This document shows, in pieces, positions 47,907 to 57,064 of a DNA stretch of 64,000 nucleotides. The stretch covers positions 46,925 to 110,924 of the forward strand of contig CAWGTZ010000029.1 of the NCBI GenBank assembly GCA_963825555.1, read 5' to 3'. How positions within the stretch are numbered: position 1 is the first letter of the stretch; each line of letters starts with the position of its first letter. A program made the translations under genes and the position numbers. The notes under the pieces were generated by a model. The model saw nothing but the letters and a program-made list of their open reading frames with translations, was not told the origin of the DNA and made no database searches. Source of the stretch: JAGVSR01 sp963825555 (GTDB taxonomy: Bacteria > Pseudomonadota > Alphaproteobacteria > Rhizobiales > Hyphomicrobiaceae).

Positions 47907-48947
47907 TCAGACGGGCTGGCCGATGACACCAATCTCGACCAGCATCTTCAGCATGACGGCGGCGCCGCACTGCTTGGAGACCGCGTTGCCGTCCCATACG
48001 TTATCGGCCACGAACTTGCCCTTGGTGTAGTGGTTGGAAAAGCTCCAGAGGTAGGGCGTGTTGATCTTGTAGAGCAGCCGCGAGCGCCAGCCATTGTAGG
48101 CCTCCCAGCGATAAAGCATCCGCGGCAGTTCCCAATCCGTCAGATCGGCAAACTTGTCGTAGCGCAGGGCGTCGATGGCACTCGAATGCCAGTCCGTCGG
48201 GGGGTTCCACGGCTGCGGTCGGCCCTTGGGGATCTGAACGGTGCGGTAGCGCAGCGGATCGCCATTGTGCAGATGCTTATTGAAGTCGAACGCGCATTCC
48301 ATGCCGTGAATGATACCGACGAAATACCACGGAACGCAGATCTCCTCCTCGATCCGCTGATAGCGCTCGCGGCGGGCAGGATCGGTTAGCCTGTTCGTAT
48401 ACCACTGTACCTGTGAGCGCTTGTCCTGCTTGATCACGCACGTCCCAAAGAGATCCCGATAGCCCTCCGCGACATCCTCGAAGGCGGGCGCGCGGACCGT
48501 CGGCGCGGCAGATGGAACGCCCTCCTCTTCAAGAGGCTCGCGCGGCATCTTTTCCGCTGCCAGCACTTTGCCGAGCAGAACGCTCGCGTCCTCCTTCAGC
48601 GCATCCGCCGCATCTGCCTGCTCCAAGGGAGCCGCGGCGATCGCGCTGTCTAGGCTATCCATGAAATCCACGATCGCCGGCATCGTTGTGGCGAAGTCAT
48701 CCGAAAGGCTTTCCGGGCCCAAAGACATGCGCGGCACGGAGAGCCCGAGCTTTCGTGCCGAAAGCGTCAATCGGCCAAGTTCTGTCCAGATTTCGCTGGC
48801 AGGGCCGGATCCGGGCAGCGTCTCCTGGGCCAGAGCACGCGCGCTTAAACCGCGTAATACGAACGGCGCGCCCACAGACGCCGTCAGGCCCCGGGCAAAG
48901 GTGCGCCGGTCGCAGGAAATGCGGCGGGTCATCGTGTACTCCCCCAA
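47907..48947 (-). CDS. Tat-exported lysozyme-like protein
   Basis: A 346-residue protein with a twin-arginine leader (RRISCDRRTFARGLTASVGAPFVLRGLSA). The C-terminal half has a lysozyme/lytic-transglycosylase-like core. The helix VPWYFVGIIHGMECAFDFNKHL carries a Glu at the position of the catalytic acid (compare the IHxxES pattern of SLT enzymes). It is followed by HNGDPLRYRTVQIPKGRPQPW, WHSSAIDALRYDKF and WSFSNHYTKGKF. I recall similar proteins annotated only as lysozyme family, so activity is inferred. It is convergent with the double protease gene. Confidence 0.65.
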   Translation of the reverse strand: MGEYTMTRRISCDRRTFARGLTASVGAPFVLRGLSARALAQETLPGSGPASEIWTELGRLTLSARKLGLSVPRMSLGPESLSDDFATTMPAIVDFMDSLDSAIAAAPLEQADAADALKEDASVLLGKVLAAEKMPREPLEEEGVPSAAPTVRAPAFEDVAEGYRDLFGTCVIKQDKRSQVQWYTNRLTDPARRERYQRIEEEICVPWYFVGIIHGMECAFDFNKHLHNGDPLRYRTVQIPKGRPQPWNPPTDWHSSAIDALRYDKFADLTDWELPRMLYRWEAYNGWRSRLLYKINTPYLWSFSNHYTKGKFVADNVWDGNAVSKQCGAAVMLKMLVEIGVIGQPV

Positions 48948-48978
48948 CGGTTGCAGAACCCCGATCTCCGGAACCCGA

Positions 48979-50313
48979 TTATGCCACCTGAATAGGCGCG
49001 CGCCCAGCCCGATGGTCCCTTTCCAGGGGAATTTCCCGGCGCATTGCTTCTGGTCTGCGAGCCATGGGCAACAGCACCATGACCATGAGGATCAGCACCG
49101 AGAAGCTTTGGGACTTGGCAGATAGGCTTAAGGAGGCCGATGCAACGGCGAAAAAATAGAGCATGACCGCAAGCCCTGAAGGACGTGCGCGCACGACTTC
49201 GACGCAGAACAGGAAAAGACCGAAGAAGAATACGCACGACACGATGAGGCCGTGTGAAAGAACAACAGAAACCGAGAAGCTCTCGATGCCGTAGTCGAGG
49301 CCATAGTGGCGCATCATGGAATGGACAAAATCAGCGTTGGGGCCAAGGAGTAGCTCCGACCAGGACAGATGAGCGAACAGTGCGAACATCTCCACACGCG
49401 TGCTGGCGCTGCCCTGATCGTCGACGAAACGCAAAAGGAATCGGTCGAAGAAGCCCTGATCCGCCAGAACGAGCACGCCACCGGCCAGGACTGGAAGGCC
49501 GATGAGCCCGATCAGCACGAGGATTGGATCGAACGGCTTTCCCGACAGTACCTCCATCGCGCGCCTCAAGACATGCCAGGCAACGAAGAGAACGATGAGT
49601 GCGGTAGCCGCGCGGCCGCCGAAGACGACCATACCAGCGCCTGCAATCAGGAAGAGGACCGGCTTCAGCCACGTCGGTAGATCGCGGGCGCCACCCGAGA
49701 GCAACAACACCATGTAGCTGCCGGTCAGCATCGCGTTCGACAAGGGATGACCGATGAAGGCAGATGCCCGCCATTCCTCTTCCAGAGTTTCGCCTTCCAC
49801 ATGCAGAGGGGTCAGACGGAAGCCGAGCCCGAACTCGGCTAAGCCCAGAAGCGTGTTGGCAAGAAAGAGAGCGTGGACGAGCCAGGCAAGTCGCCGGCGG
49901 CGACACTCGTCGATCTCGCTCAAGAGAAGGAAGACGAGCGCCGGACCGATGAACGTATCGATAAACACCGTGAACGGCAGGCCGACGACAAACAGCGCGT
50001 GCACCATGACCAGCGCCACGGTGACAAGATAGAGGACGACGTTGGGATAATCGGCAAACCCGTTGACGAGAGGCACCAGCGGATTGGGGAATGTGCAGGC
50101 CGTCAGGAGAAGAATGAAGGCGGCGAGCAAGGTTGCCGGATGGATCTTCTCCAGAGGGCTGCCGCCGGTCTCGCCGTAGTTCCAACCCGATTCAATCAGT
50201 ACATACGCTGACACAGTGACGAAAAAAATGATCATCAGCGCGAGCAGGCTGCCGAACACCGTCCCCGGGGGCGGTGTCAGATAACCGGACACTCTCGTTG
50301 CAGACTGGGCCAT
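48979..50313 (-). CDS. VpsF/O-antigen-ligase-like polysaccharide membrane protein
   Basis: A 444-residue integral membrane protein with about eleven helices. Its plan resembles the Wzy/WaaL O-antigen polymerase/ligase superfamily and especially VpsF-type proteins: a large loop after helix 6 (FGLGFRLTPLHVEGETLEEEWRASAFIGHPLSN), then GGRAATALIVL and, near the end, LGPNADFVHSMMRHYGLDYGIES. It probably polymerises or transfers an extracellular polysaccharide. The ATG at 50313 (MAQSATRVSGYL) is preferred over the open frame to 50343. Confidence 0.72.
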   Translation of the reverse strand: MAQSATRVSGYLTPPPGTVFGSLLALMIIFFVTVSAYVLIESGWNYGETGGSPLEKIHPATLLAAFILLLTACTFPNPLVPLVNGFADYPNVVLYLVTVALVMVHALFVVGLPFTVFIDTFIGPALVFLLLSEIDECRRRRLAWLVHALFLANTLLGLAEFGLGFRLTPLHVEGETLEEEWRASAFIGHPLSNAMLTGSYMVLLLSGGARDLPTWLKPVLFLIAGAGMVVFGGRAATALIVLFVAWHVLRRAMEVLSGKPFDPILVLIGLIGLPVLAGGVLVLADQGFFDRFLLRFVDDQGSASTRVEMFALFAHLSWSELLLGPNADFVHSMMRHYGLDYGIESFSVSVVLSHGLIVSCVFFFGLFLFCVEVVRARPSGLAVMLYFFAVASASLSLSAKSQSFSVLILMVMVLLPMARRPEAMRREIPLERDHRAGRAPIQVA

Positions 50314-50431
50314 CGGAACACGCACGCGGCACACGGCCGGCAAAAAGGAAGCTGGCCAAGGTTAAGGCGACGGGAGATCATCGCGGTTGGCGGTTCACGG
50401 AGCAAGGAGCATGCCTTTCCCCTGACCAGCC

Positions 50432-51208
50432 TCAACCGAGGCTCACTCCACAACGGGCCGGCCATCCCAGCCCATCCAGGGTGCGTCCTTTCGGCTTGTA
50501 CTCGCAGCCCACCCAGCCTTTGAAACCTGACGCATCGATTGCGCGGAATACGGCGGCATAGTCCAGCACATTGCAGTCCGGTTCGCTCCGATCCGGCGGA
50601 TTGGCGCACTGATAGTGCCGGATCAGCGGCGCGAATTTGGCGATTGCCTCGAGAACGCCACCCTGCATCTTGTGGCGGTGATAGATATCAAACTGAAGAC
50701 CGATATTGCGCGCACCCACCTCGGCGATGACATCCCGAGCCGCCTCCGTCGTACTGAGAAAATATCCCGGCATGTCGATGGTGTTGATCGGCTCTATCAG
50801 AATGGTGACGTCCTGCTCGCGTGCCCATTGGGCGGCAAGTTTCAGGTTTGCGCGATAGATGTCGCCATCGGCCCCATGCACGTCGAGACCCGCCATCGCA
50901 TGGAGGCGCGAACATCCCAGCGACTCCGCGTACCTCAGCGCCAGATCAACACCCGCCGCGAACTCGTCCTGGCGGTCTTTCAGAGCCGTGATGCCTCGCT
51001 CGCCCTCGTCCCAGTGACCCGGCGGCAGATTGAAGAGCACAACTTCGAGGCCATGGGCGTCAAGTCGCGCGCGGATTTCCTCGGCATCGAACGCGTAGGG
51101 AAACAGAAATTCGACACCCTTAAATCCGGCTTCCGCCGCCGCCTCGAACCGGTCGAGGAAGGGCACGTCGGTAAACAGCATGCTCAGGTTGGCAGCAAAG
51201 CGCGGCAT
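50432..51208 (-). CDS. hyi: Hydroxypyruvate isomerase family protein
   Basis: A 258-residue TIM barrel of the xylose-isomerase-like group. Family signatures are ANLSMLFTDVPFLDRFEAAAEAGFKGVEFLFPY, FNLPPGHWDEGERG, ILIEPINTIDMPGYFL with the active-site Glu, FDIYHRHKMQGG with His/Asp metal ligands, and the second Glu in GCEYKPKG. Hydroxypyruvate isomerase interconverts hydroxypyruvate and tartronate semialdehyde in glyoxylate metabolism. Paralogues such as OtnI act on related sugar acids. arfB lies 14 bp downstream of the start, on the same strand and upstream in transcription. Confidence 0.88.
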   Translation of the reverse strand: MPRFAANLSMLFTDVPFLDRFEAAAEAGFKGVEFLFPYAFDAEEIRARLDAHGLEVVLFNLPPGHWDEGERGITALKDRQDEFAAGVDLALRYAESLGCSRLHAMAGLDVHGADGDIYRANLKLAAQWAREQDVTILIEPINTIDMPGYFLSTTEAARDVIAEVGARNIGLQFDIYHRHKMQGGVLEAIAKFAPLIRHYQCANPPDRSEPDCNVLDYAAVFRAIDASGFKGWVGCEYKPKGRTLDGLGWPARCGVSLG

Positions 51209-51222
51209 GGGGTTCTGGCCCT

Positions 51223-51642
51223 TCAGTCGAAATCGGGTTTGGAACGGCGCATTTTCTTGACTTCAGCGCGCTTTCCCTTGGCCTCGAGCCGCCGCTTTCG
51301 CGATGCCTTGGTTGGCTTTGTCGCAATCCGGGGCCGCGGCGGGACAAGCGCCTCACGAATGAGATCGGCCAGCCGCACGCGCGCATCCTCACGGTTGCGC
51401 TCCTGCGTTCGGAACCGATCGGCGCGGATCACGAGCACGCCTTCGTCCGTCACGCGTCGTCCGGCCAGCCGGATCAGACGATCGCGTACTGCGGGCGTCA
51501 GGCCGCCCGCGTGCCGCAGATCAAAGCGCAATTCAACCGCCGTCGAGACCTTGTTGACGTTTTGCCCGCCGGGACCTGAGGCGCGCACGAAGCGCTCCTC
51601 TATGTCTCGCTCGTCGAGCGTCAGTGTGGAGTTGATGCGCAC
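51223..51642 (-). CDS. arfB: Ribosome-rescue peptidyl-tRNA hydrolase ArfB (YaeJ)
   Basis: A 139-residue single-domain release-factor homologue with the catalytic GGQ loop (RASGPGGQNVNKVSTAVELRFD). The basic C-terminal tail RKRRLEAKGKRAEVKKMRRSK inserts into the empty mRNA channel of stalled ribosomes in this family. It lacks a stop-codon-reading domain. It rescues non-stop ribosomes as a backup to trans-translation. It lies between the flavin reductase and hydroxypyruvate isomerase genes on the same strand. Confidence 0.94.
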   Translation of the reverse strand: MRINSTLTLDERDIEERFVRASGPGGQNVNKVSTAVELRFDLRHAGGLTPAVRDRLIRLAGRRVTDEGVLVIRADRFRTQERNREDARVRLADLIREALVPPRPRIATKPTKASRKRRLEAKGKRAEVKKMRRSKPDFD

Positions 51643-51678
51643 TTCGGACAGATCCCAGAGCCTTGGACCAAGGGCGCT

Positions 51679-52200
51679 TCAGCGCGCTCCGATGTCCCAG
51701 TAATCGTTACGGAAGTACAGGAGTGGCTCGGCCTCGTCACGGAAGCGGCCGTCGACCACGCGGCCGATAAAAATCGAATGCGTGGCGAAAGTGTGCTCGT
51801 CCATCAGTTCGCAATCGAAACTCGCCAGCGCGCCGCGCAGCACTGGCGCGCCGGTCACCAACGTATCCCACACCGCGTCGCCCTCAAAGCGATGCTCCCC
51901 GGTAAGCCCTTCTTTGCCCGAAAACCGCTCGGCCAACGCTTGCTGCTCCCGCGTGAGCAGGTTCACGCTGAAGGATTTTGCCGCCACGATCACGCCATGC
52001 GTACCCGAGCGCCGCTGCACACAGACGAGCAGCATCGGCGGACTGTCGGACAGAGAGGAGAAGGCGGTCGCCGTGAGGCCGCCGCGCGCTCCCTTTTGGC
52101 CAGCTGCGATAATGCTCACGGCACCAGCCTGGTGGCGCATCAGGGCGCGATACTTCTGAGCATCCATCACAGGGCCTTTTTCCATGATCGAGGCAGTCAT
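51679..52200 (-). CDS. Flavin reductase-like FMN-binding protein
   Basis: A 173-residue split-barrel flavoprotein of the HpaC/flavin-reductase family: RALMRHQAGAVSIIAAGQKGARGGLTATAFSSLSDSPPMLLVCV, then FSVNLLTREQQALAERFSG and a C-terminal HSIFIGRVVDGRF strand. Such proteins supply reduced FMN or FAD to two-component monooxygenases, none of which is next to it here. The ATG at 52200 is chosen for a GGAG seven bases upstream; starts at 52185 and 52167 also fit. Confidence 0.87.
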   Translation of the reverse strand: MTASIMEKGPVMDAQKYRALMRHQAGAVSIIAAGQKGARGGLTATAFSSLSDSPPMLLVCVQRRSGTHGVIVAAKSFSVNLLTREQQALAERFSGKEGLTGEHRFEGDAVWDTLVTGAPVLRGALASFDCELMDEHTFATHSIFIGRVVDGRFRDEAEPLLYFRNDYWDIGAR

Positions 52201-52363
52201 AATCATACTCCAGGGCTGGCCGCCATATGCCCCCCTCAACAGCACCGGTCCACGAAAGGACTACGCAGGAAATAGGCCTTGGATCGCACCAAACCCCTCA
52301 TTGCGGCGGCGCCCGCCAATTTCGGACGGCAGCCATACGCGATTTTTTCCGTCAACGCGAAGT

Positions 52364-54013
52364 TTATCCTGCGCGGCTGGAACGAAGGCGGGGCCACCAC
52401 TTCAAATCCTTCAGTATTTCGCGAGCCGCATTGCGTCCGGGCAGGCCGGTCACACCGCCGCCCGGATGGGCGCCCGAGCCGCATAGGTAGAGCCCAGGCA
52501 GCGGCATGCGATAGTCCGCGTGGCCGAGCACCGGGCGCATCGAGAACAGCTGATCAAGTGAGAGCTGGCCGTGGAAAATATCGCCGTCGACCAGGCCGAA
52601 ACGGGTTTCCAGATCGAGTGGCGAGAGGATCTGCGTCGCGAGGATCGAACGGCGGAAGTTGGGCGCGTGCATCGTCACCGTCTCCAGAACGATGTCGGCA
52701 AAACGTTCTTTCTCCCGTGGATTTTCCCAGGACCGGCCACCAGGAAGCTGCGGCGCCACATGTTGCACAAATAGCGAGGCGACATGACGGTCCTTCGGCG
52801 CGAGTGTCGGGTCGATTACCGAGGGAACAAGCATCTCCACGACCGGCTCGCTCGCCCAGCCATCTCGTCGCGCATCGAGATAGGCGCGCTCCATGTAGGC
52901 CACCGTCGGAGCGATGACGATGCCGGCCCCATGATGCGGGCCCGCCTCCCGGCTGGGGCGCGCGGTGAAATCGGGTAGCTCGGTCAAGGCGACGTTCATG
53001 CGGAAGGTGCCCGATCCCGTCTTAATGTAAACGAAGCGGTCCCGAGTCTCAGGAGCCACTGCAGCGGCGGGGATAAGATCGCGAAACAAAAGCTTGGGAC
53101 CGACGTTAGCGGCCACCGCCCGCGCGCGCACGATCTCGCCGCTTGCCAGTTCAACGCCCGTCGCGCGGCCATTCTCGACGACAACGCGCGCAACAGGCGC
53201 TTCGCATCGAATGATCGCGCCGGCGGCCTCCGCCGCGCGCGCCATGGCCTGCGTGATCGCGCCCATGCCGCCGACCGCATGTCCCCACACACCCGGCTTG
53301 CCGTTCACCTCACCGAAGCAGTGGTGCAGGAGCACATAGGCCGTGCCGGGCGTGGAAGGCGCCACATACGATCCGACGATACCGTCGAACGCGAACAGCG
53401 CCTTGACATGTTCATTCTCAAACCACTGATCCAGGAAATCCGAGACGCTCTTTGTGAAGAGGTCGACGAGAAGCCTCTGATCATCAAGCGGCAATCCTAG
53501 GATGCGGCGGCCGAGCCCCGCCCCTTTGATAAGTTCCTTCAGACCGCCGCCCGCGTTGGGCGGCGTTTTGCGGGTCAGATCGCGGAGTAGGCCGGCTGCG
53601 CGTTCCAGCGCGGCATCGTAGGCCGGGTAGCGCTGCGCATCGCGTGGCGAGAATTCCGCCAGCGCATTCTGCTTGGCCTCCATGCCGTAGGGCCACAGGA
53701 GAGCCTTGTCGGGCGACAGAGGGAGGAAGTTCGCCGCCGGCCGCTCTATGATCTGGAGGCCGTGACGGTGAAGATCCAGATCACGGATCACGCCCGGATC
53801 GAGAAGGCTCACCGTGTAGGAGGCGACCGAGTTGCGATAGCCGGGGTGAAACTCCTCGGTCAGCGCGGCGCCCCCCACCACTGCGTTCTTCTCCAGAACG
53901 GCGACGTCGAGCCCGCCGCGTGCCAAGTAGGCTGCCGCCGTCAGCCCGTTGTGGCCTCCGCCAACCACAACGATATCATGCACTTGAGCCACCTTGTCCT
54001 CGCGATCCGTCAC
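52364..54013 (-). CDS. Phytoene-desaturase-type NAD(P)/FAD-dependent oxidoreductase
   Basis: A protein of about 549 residues of the COG1233 type. It has an N-terminal dinucleotide motif IVVVGGGHNGLTAAAYLARGGLDVAVLEKN, the substrate-side FHPGYRNSVASYTVSLL region, and the C-terminal FAD motif GLYLCGSGAHPGGGVTGLPGRNAAREIL. It resembles the PYROXD2-like branch rather than carotenoid desaturases. No carotenoid synthesis gene is nearby, so carotenoid function is not assumed. The start is a GTG at 54013 with AAGG eight bases upstream; a GTG at 53992 is equally possible. Confidence 0.85.
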   Translation of the reverse strand: MTDREDKVAQVHDIVVVGGGHNGLTAAAYLARGGLDVAVLEKNAVVGGAALTEEFHPGYRNSVASYTVSLLDPGVIRDLDLHRHGLQIIERPAANFLPLSPDKALLWPYGMEAKQNALAEFSPRDAQRYPAYDAALERAAGLLRDLTRKTPPNAGGGLKELIKGAGLGRRILGLPLDDQRLLVDLFTKSVSDFLDQWFENEHVKALFAFDGIVGSYVAPSTPGTAYVLLHHCFGEVNGKPGVWGHAVGGMGAITQAMARAAEAAGAIIRCEAPVARVVVENGRATGVELASGEIVRARAVAANVGPKLLFRDLIPAAAVAPETRDRFVYIKTGSGTFRMNVALTELPDFTARPSREAGPHHGAGIVIAPTVAYMERAYLDARRDGWASEPVVEMLVPSVIDPTLAPKDRHVASLFVQHVAPQLPGGRSWENPREKERFADIVLETVTMHAPNFRRSILATQILSPLDLETRFGLVDGDIFHGQLSLDQLFSMRPVLGHADYRMPLPGLYLCGSGAHPGGGVTGLPGRNAAREILKDLKWWPRLRSSRAG

Positions 54014-54271
54014 AACGCGTACCTTGGATCTGATCTTGCCTCGTGCGCTTGCCGGGCACCGCAGGCCGGAACGACGCAGCCGGTCAAACCCAGGCAATCC
54101 TAAGTTGGGGATCTCATCCTGTTTTTGGTTGTTGGTCAGAATTTATACACGTATAGATTGCATAAGCGTGCATCTCAGAACACGGACATTGTCATTTTCT
54201 TTAGGACTCTGCCCGACATTGGGAATGCGATGCACGCAATGCGTGTAGTGAGCCTGTGGAGTTTTACGACT

Positions 54272-54523
54272 ATGCGTACGAGCATAACGTCCGTTTCCAA
54301 CGCAACATTTTCCGACAAGCGCCCGGCCGCTTCATCATCGAACGTGTTGATGGCTCTGCTGATCGCTGCCGTTGCGCCCGCAGCGTTCTGGACCGCCGTT
54401 TTCGCGGGTGTATCCAACCTTCTCGGCTACCAACCGGCAATGGCCGCCCTGCTGACGCTCAGCCTTTGCATTTCCCTGTTTCTCGGCTGCTTCATCGCAA
54501 TGCTGCATCACAGGCGGGACTGA
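54272..54523 (+). CDS. Small membrane protein of unknown function
   Basis: An 83-residue protein with two hydrophobic segments (VLMALLIAAVAPAAFWTAVFAGVSNLLG and AMAALLTLSLCISLFLGCFIAML) and a short basic end (HHRRD). GGAG lies ten bases before the ATG. I recognise no family. The 174 bp upstream are AT-rich with a possible promoter (TTGTTG, 17 bp, TATAGA at 54129-54157). That supports expression, though both boxes match consensus poorly. Confidence 0.6.
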   Translation: MRTSITSVSNATFSDKRPAASSSNVLMALLIAAVAPAAFWTAVFAGVSNLLGYQPAMAALLTLSLCISLFLGCFIAMLHHRRD

Positions 54524-54598
54524 AACGCCCCCCTGCGAACTCATCTGCGCTGCTCCACCAAGACCCGACCTGTTCGGACAAAGACCGCGCCGGATGGC

Positions 54599-55495
54599 CT
54601 ATTCGGCCGCTGCGCGCGATTTCGGTTGCACTTCCGCCATGTAGTCGTTGAGCAACATTTCGCAGAACCGGCCCGGCTGGAAGGTGTGCGGCCCGATCTC
54701 GCGAACCGGCGTAACCTCGGCGGCCGTACCAGTGATAAAGCACTCCGAGAACGTGCCGAGTTCCTCGGGCATGATCGTGCGCTCGTGCACGGTGATGCCA
54801 CGACGGCCCGCCAGCTCGATCACGGTCTGGCGTGTGATGCCGTTGAGGAAGCAGTCAGGCGTTGGCGTGTGGACCTCACCGTCCTTGACGAAGAACATGT
54901 TGGCGCCGGTGCACTCTGCCACATGCCCACGATAGTCGAGCATCATTGCGTCGGCGTATCCCGCTCGCTCCGCACGGTGTTTTTCGATCGTGCAGATCAT
55001 GTAGAGCCCGGTGGCCTTAGCCTTCGACGGGATCGTTGCCGGATCGGGGCGACGATACTGGGCGAGCCCGACGCGGATGCCGCGCAGGCGTTCAGCCATA
55101 TCGAAATAAGAACCCCAGTTCCATGCGGCGATAGCAAGGTGGATCTTGCTGTGCTGGGCGGAGACGCCCATCTGCTCGCTGCCGCGCCAGGCAATGGGAC
55201 GGATGTAGCCGTCAATGAGGCCGTTGGCCTTCAGCACATCGCGGCATGCCTGATCGATCACATCGACGGAATATGGAATCTCGAAGTCGAGCATGCGCCC
55301 GGATTCGATCAGACGCTCGGTGTGCTCGCGCAGCTTGAAAATCTCGCCGCCATAGGAGCGCTCGCCCTCGAATACCGCACTCGCATAGTGCAGGGCATGG
55401 GTCAGAACGTGGACGTTCGCTTCGCGCCACGGCACCATCTTGCCGTCGAACCAGATAAAGCCATCGCGATCGTGATAGGGAGCGGGTTCGGCCAT
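54599..55495 (-). CDS. ilvE: Branched-chain amino acid aminotransferase
   Basis: A 298-residue fold-type IV PLP enzyme. It has FIWFDGKMVPWREANVHVLTHALHYASAVFEGERSYGG, GYIRPIAWRG, the PLP Lys in SKAKATGLYMICT, and the ECTGANMFFVKDGEVHTPTPDCFLNGITRQTV cofactor-binding segment. It catalyses the last step of Leu, Ile and Val synthesis. The ATG at 55495 gives the family N-terminus; codons back to 55669 do not. It is divergent from the MarR-type gene across 228 bp. Confidence 0.94.
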   Translation of the reverse strand: MAEPAPYHDRDGFIWFDGKMVPWREANVHVLTHALHYASAVFEGERSYGGEIFKLREHTERLIESGRMLDFEIPYSVDVIDQACRDVLKANGLIDGYIRPIAWRGSEQMGVSAQHSKIHLAIAAWNWGSYFDMAERLRGIRVGLAQYRRPDPATIPSKAKATGLYMICTIEKHRAERAGYADAMMLDYRGHVAECTGANMFFVKDGEVHTPTPDCFLNGITRQTVIELAGRRGITVHERTIMPEELGTFSECFITGTAAEVTPVREIGPHTFQPGRFCEMLLNDYMAEVQPKSRAAAE

Positions 55496-55723
55496 TCTGC
55501 ACTCAGTCCTCTCGGCTAGGGGGCACGTGCCTTGCGGCATCAGGCGCCACGCGCATCTTCGCGATGAGAAGCCGCAGCGGCGCACAGAGCGGAACCGCGA
55601 ACCCAAGCTGCATTCCCGGCTCTCAATACTCCGCGGTCGCGGACCGGGCAGCGCGAGGAACGCCTTCAATCTTCAACGCGAAATGACTTGCCACGTCTAT
55701 CGATCGGCGGCAAATAAGTCAAC

Positions 55724-56326
55724 ATGACTGACATAACTGCGGAGAATTCGAGGCAGCGCCGGATCTCGCAGGCGGCGGCCTCTGGTACCGACCAGACCGG
55801 CTCCGCTGTGGCCGTGCCGCCTGCCCTTGTCACCTTCGCGGAACTTTTCTATTTCGCCTACCGTAACTTCACCGGCGATCCCGACGCCATCCTGGCCCGT
55901 TACGGCTTCGGGCGGGCACATCACCGGGTGCTGCATTTCGTGCACCGCAACCCCGGCCTCAAAGTCGCCGAGCTGCTGGAGATCCTCAAAATCACCAAAC
56001 AGAGTTTAGCGCGTGTTTTGAAGGAACTGCGCGAAAAAGGCTTCATTTCTCAACGGCCAGGCCCCGACGATCTGCGCGAACGGCGCCTCTACCTCACGCC
56101 CAAGGGCACACGGCTCGCCGATAAGCTCACCGAATTGCAGGTCCAGCGCATTGCCGAGGCGCTGCGGCAGGCCGGCGCCGGCGCGGATGAGGTGACACGC
56201 CGCTTTCTTCTCGCCATGATCGAGCCTCATGAGCGCGATCAAGTTGCTGCACTCGTCAAATGGGTCGACGGCGAGACCGGGCCGGCTGGCACCGGGGGGA
56301 CTGAGAAACAGGATCGGACACCATGA
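55724..56326 (+). CDS. MarR-family regulator (PetP-like)
   Basis: A 200-residue protein. After a roughly 30-residue variable N-terminus it has a winged-helix MarR domain: FELAYRN-type first helix (FAELFYFAYRNFTGD), RAHHRVLHFVHRNPGLKVAELLEILKITKQSLARVLKELREKGFI and the wing RPGPDDLRERRLYLTPKG. The stop overlaps the start of the response regulator (ATGA). A MarR regulator immediately followed by an OmpR-type regulator recalls petP-petR of Rhodobacter. Orthology is likely but not proven from sequence alone. Confidence 0.86.
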   Translation: MTDITAENSRQRRISQAAASGTDQTGSAVAVPPALVTFAELFYFAYRNFTGDPDAILARYGFGRAHHRVLHFVHRNPGLKVAELLEILKITKQSLARVLKELREKGFISQRPGPDDLRERRLYLTPKGTRLADKLTELQVQRIAEALRQAGAGADEVTRRFLLAMIEPHERDQVAALVKWVDGETGPAGTGGTEKQDRTP

Positions 56327-57039
56327 ATGACAGCCTCGCACGCAAGGCTGATCCCTTGCCGGATGACGCCCATCACATTCTGGTGGTGGACGACGATCAG
56401 AAGATCCGCGATCTTCTGGGGCGCTATCTGTTCGAGCACGGATTTCGCGTAACGACTGCGGCCGACGCGGGCAATGCCCGCTCCGCCATGCGCGGGCTGG
56501 CATTCGATCTTGTTCTTCTCGATGTCATGATGCCCGGCGAGAGCGGGCTGTCGCTGGCGCAGGAACTCAAGTCAATCTCACGTGTTCCCGTTTGCCTGCT
56601 GACTGCGCGGGCAGAAACCGAACACCGGATCGAGGGACTTGAAATCGGTGTTGACGATTACGTCACCAAGCCTTTCGAACCACGCGAACTGCTGCTGCGA
56701 CTGCGCAATATCCTGCGGCGCGGACAGCCCGGACCTCATGCTCCCGTTGACGAAGTCCGAATGGGACCGTTCGTCTTCTACATCTCACGCGGAGAGCTGA
56801 AGCGCGAAGACGAAAGCATTAAGCTCACCGAGCGAGAACGCGATCTACTGCGCCAGTTTGCCCAGCGGCGCGGCACGCCCATCCCTCGCCATGAGCTGTC
56901 CAACGACGAGAGCACCGGCAGCGAGCGGGCCATAGACGTGCAGATTAATCGTCTGCGCCGGAAAATTGAAAGCGACCCCTCCAACCCGATCTATCTCCAG
57001 ACGGTGCGCGGCAAGGGCTATATCCTCTACACCGACTGA
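56323..57039 (+). CDS. OmpR-family response regulator (PetR-like)
   Basis: A 238-residue two-component regulator. The receiver domain has the acidic pocket VVDDD at 21-25, the phosphorylated Asp67 in LVLLDVMMPGESG, the Thr/Ala switch LLTARAE and the Lys in VDDYVTKPFEPRELL. The C-terminal winged helix has LTERERDLLRQFAQRRG and GSERAIDVQINRLRRKIESDPSNPIYLQTVRGKGY. It overlaps the MarR gene by 4 bp and is followed 25 bp later by a histidine kinase, its probable partner. Confidence 0.94.
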   Translation: MNDSLARKADPLPDDAHHILVVDDDQKIRDLLGRYLFEHGFRVTTAADAGNARSAMRGLAFDLVLLDVMMPGESGLSLAQELKSISRVPVCLLTARAETEHRIEGLEIGVDDYVTKPFEPRELLLRLRNILRRGQPGPHAPVDEVRMGPFVFYISRGELKREDESIKLTERERDLLRQFAQRRGTPIPRHELSNDESTGSERAIDVQINRLRRKIESDPSNPIYLQTVRGKGYILYTD

Positions 57040-57064
57040 ACCGAGACTTTGAGAAAACCCAGCG

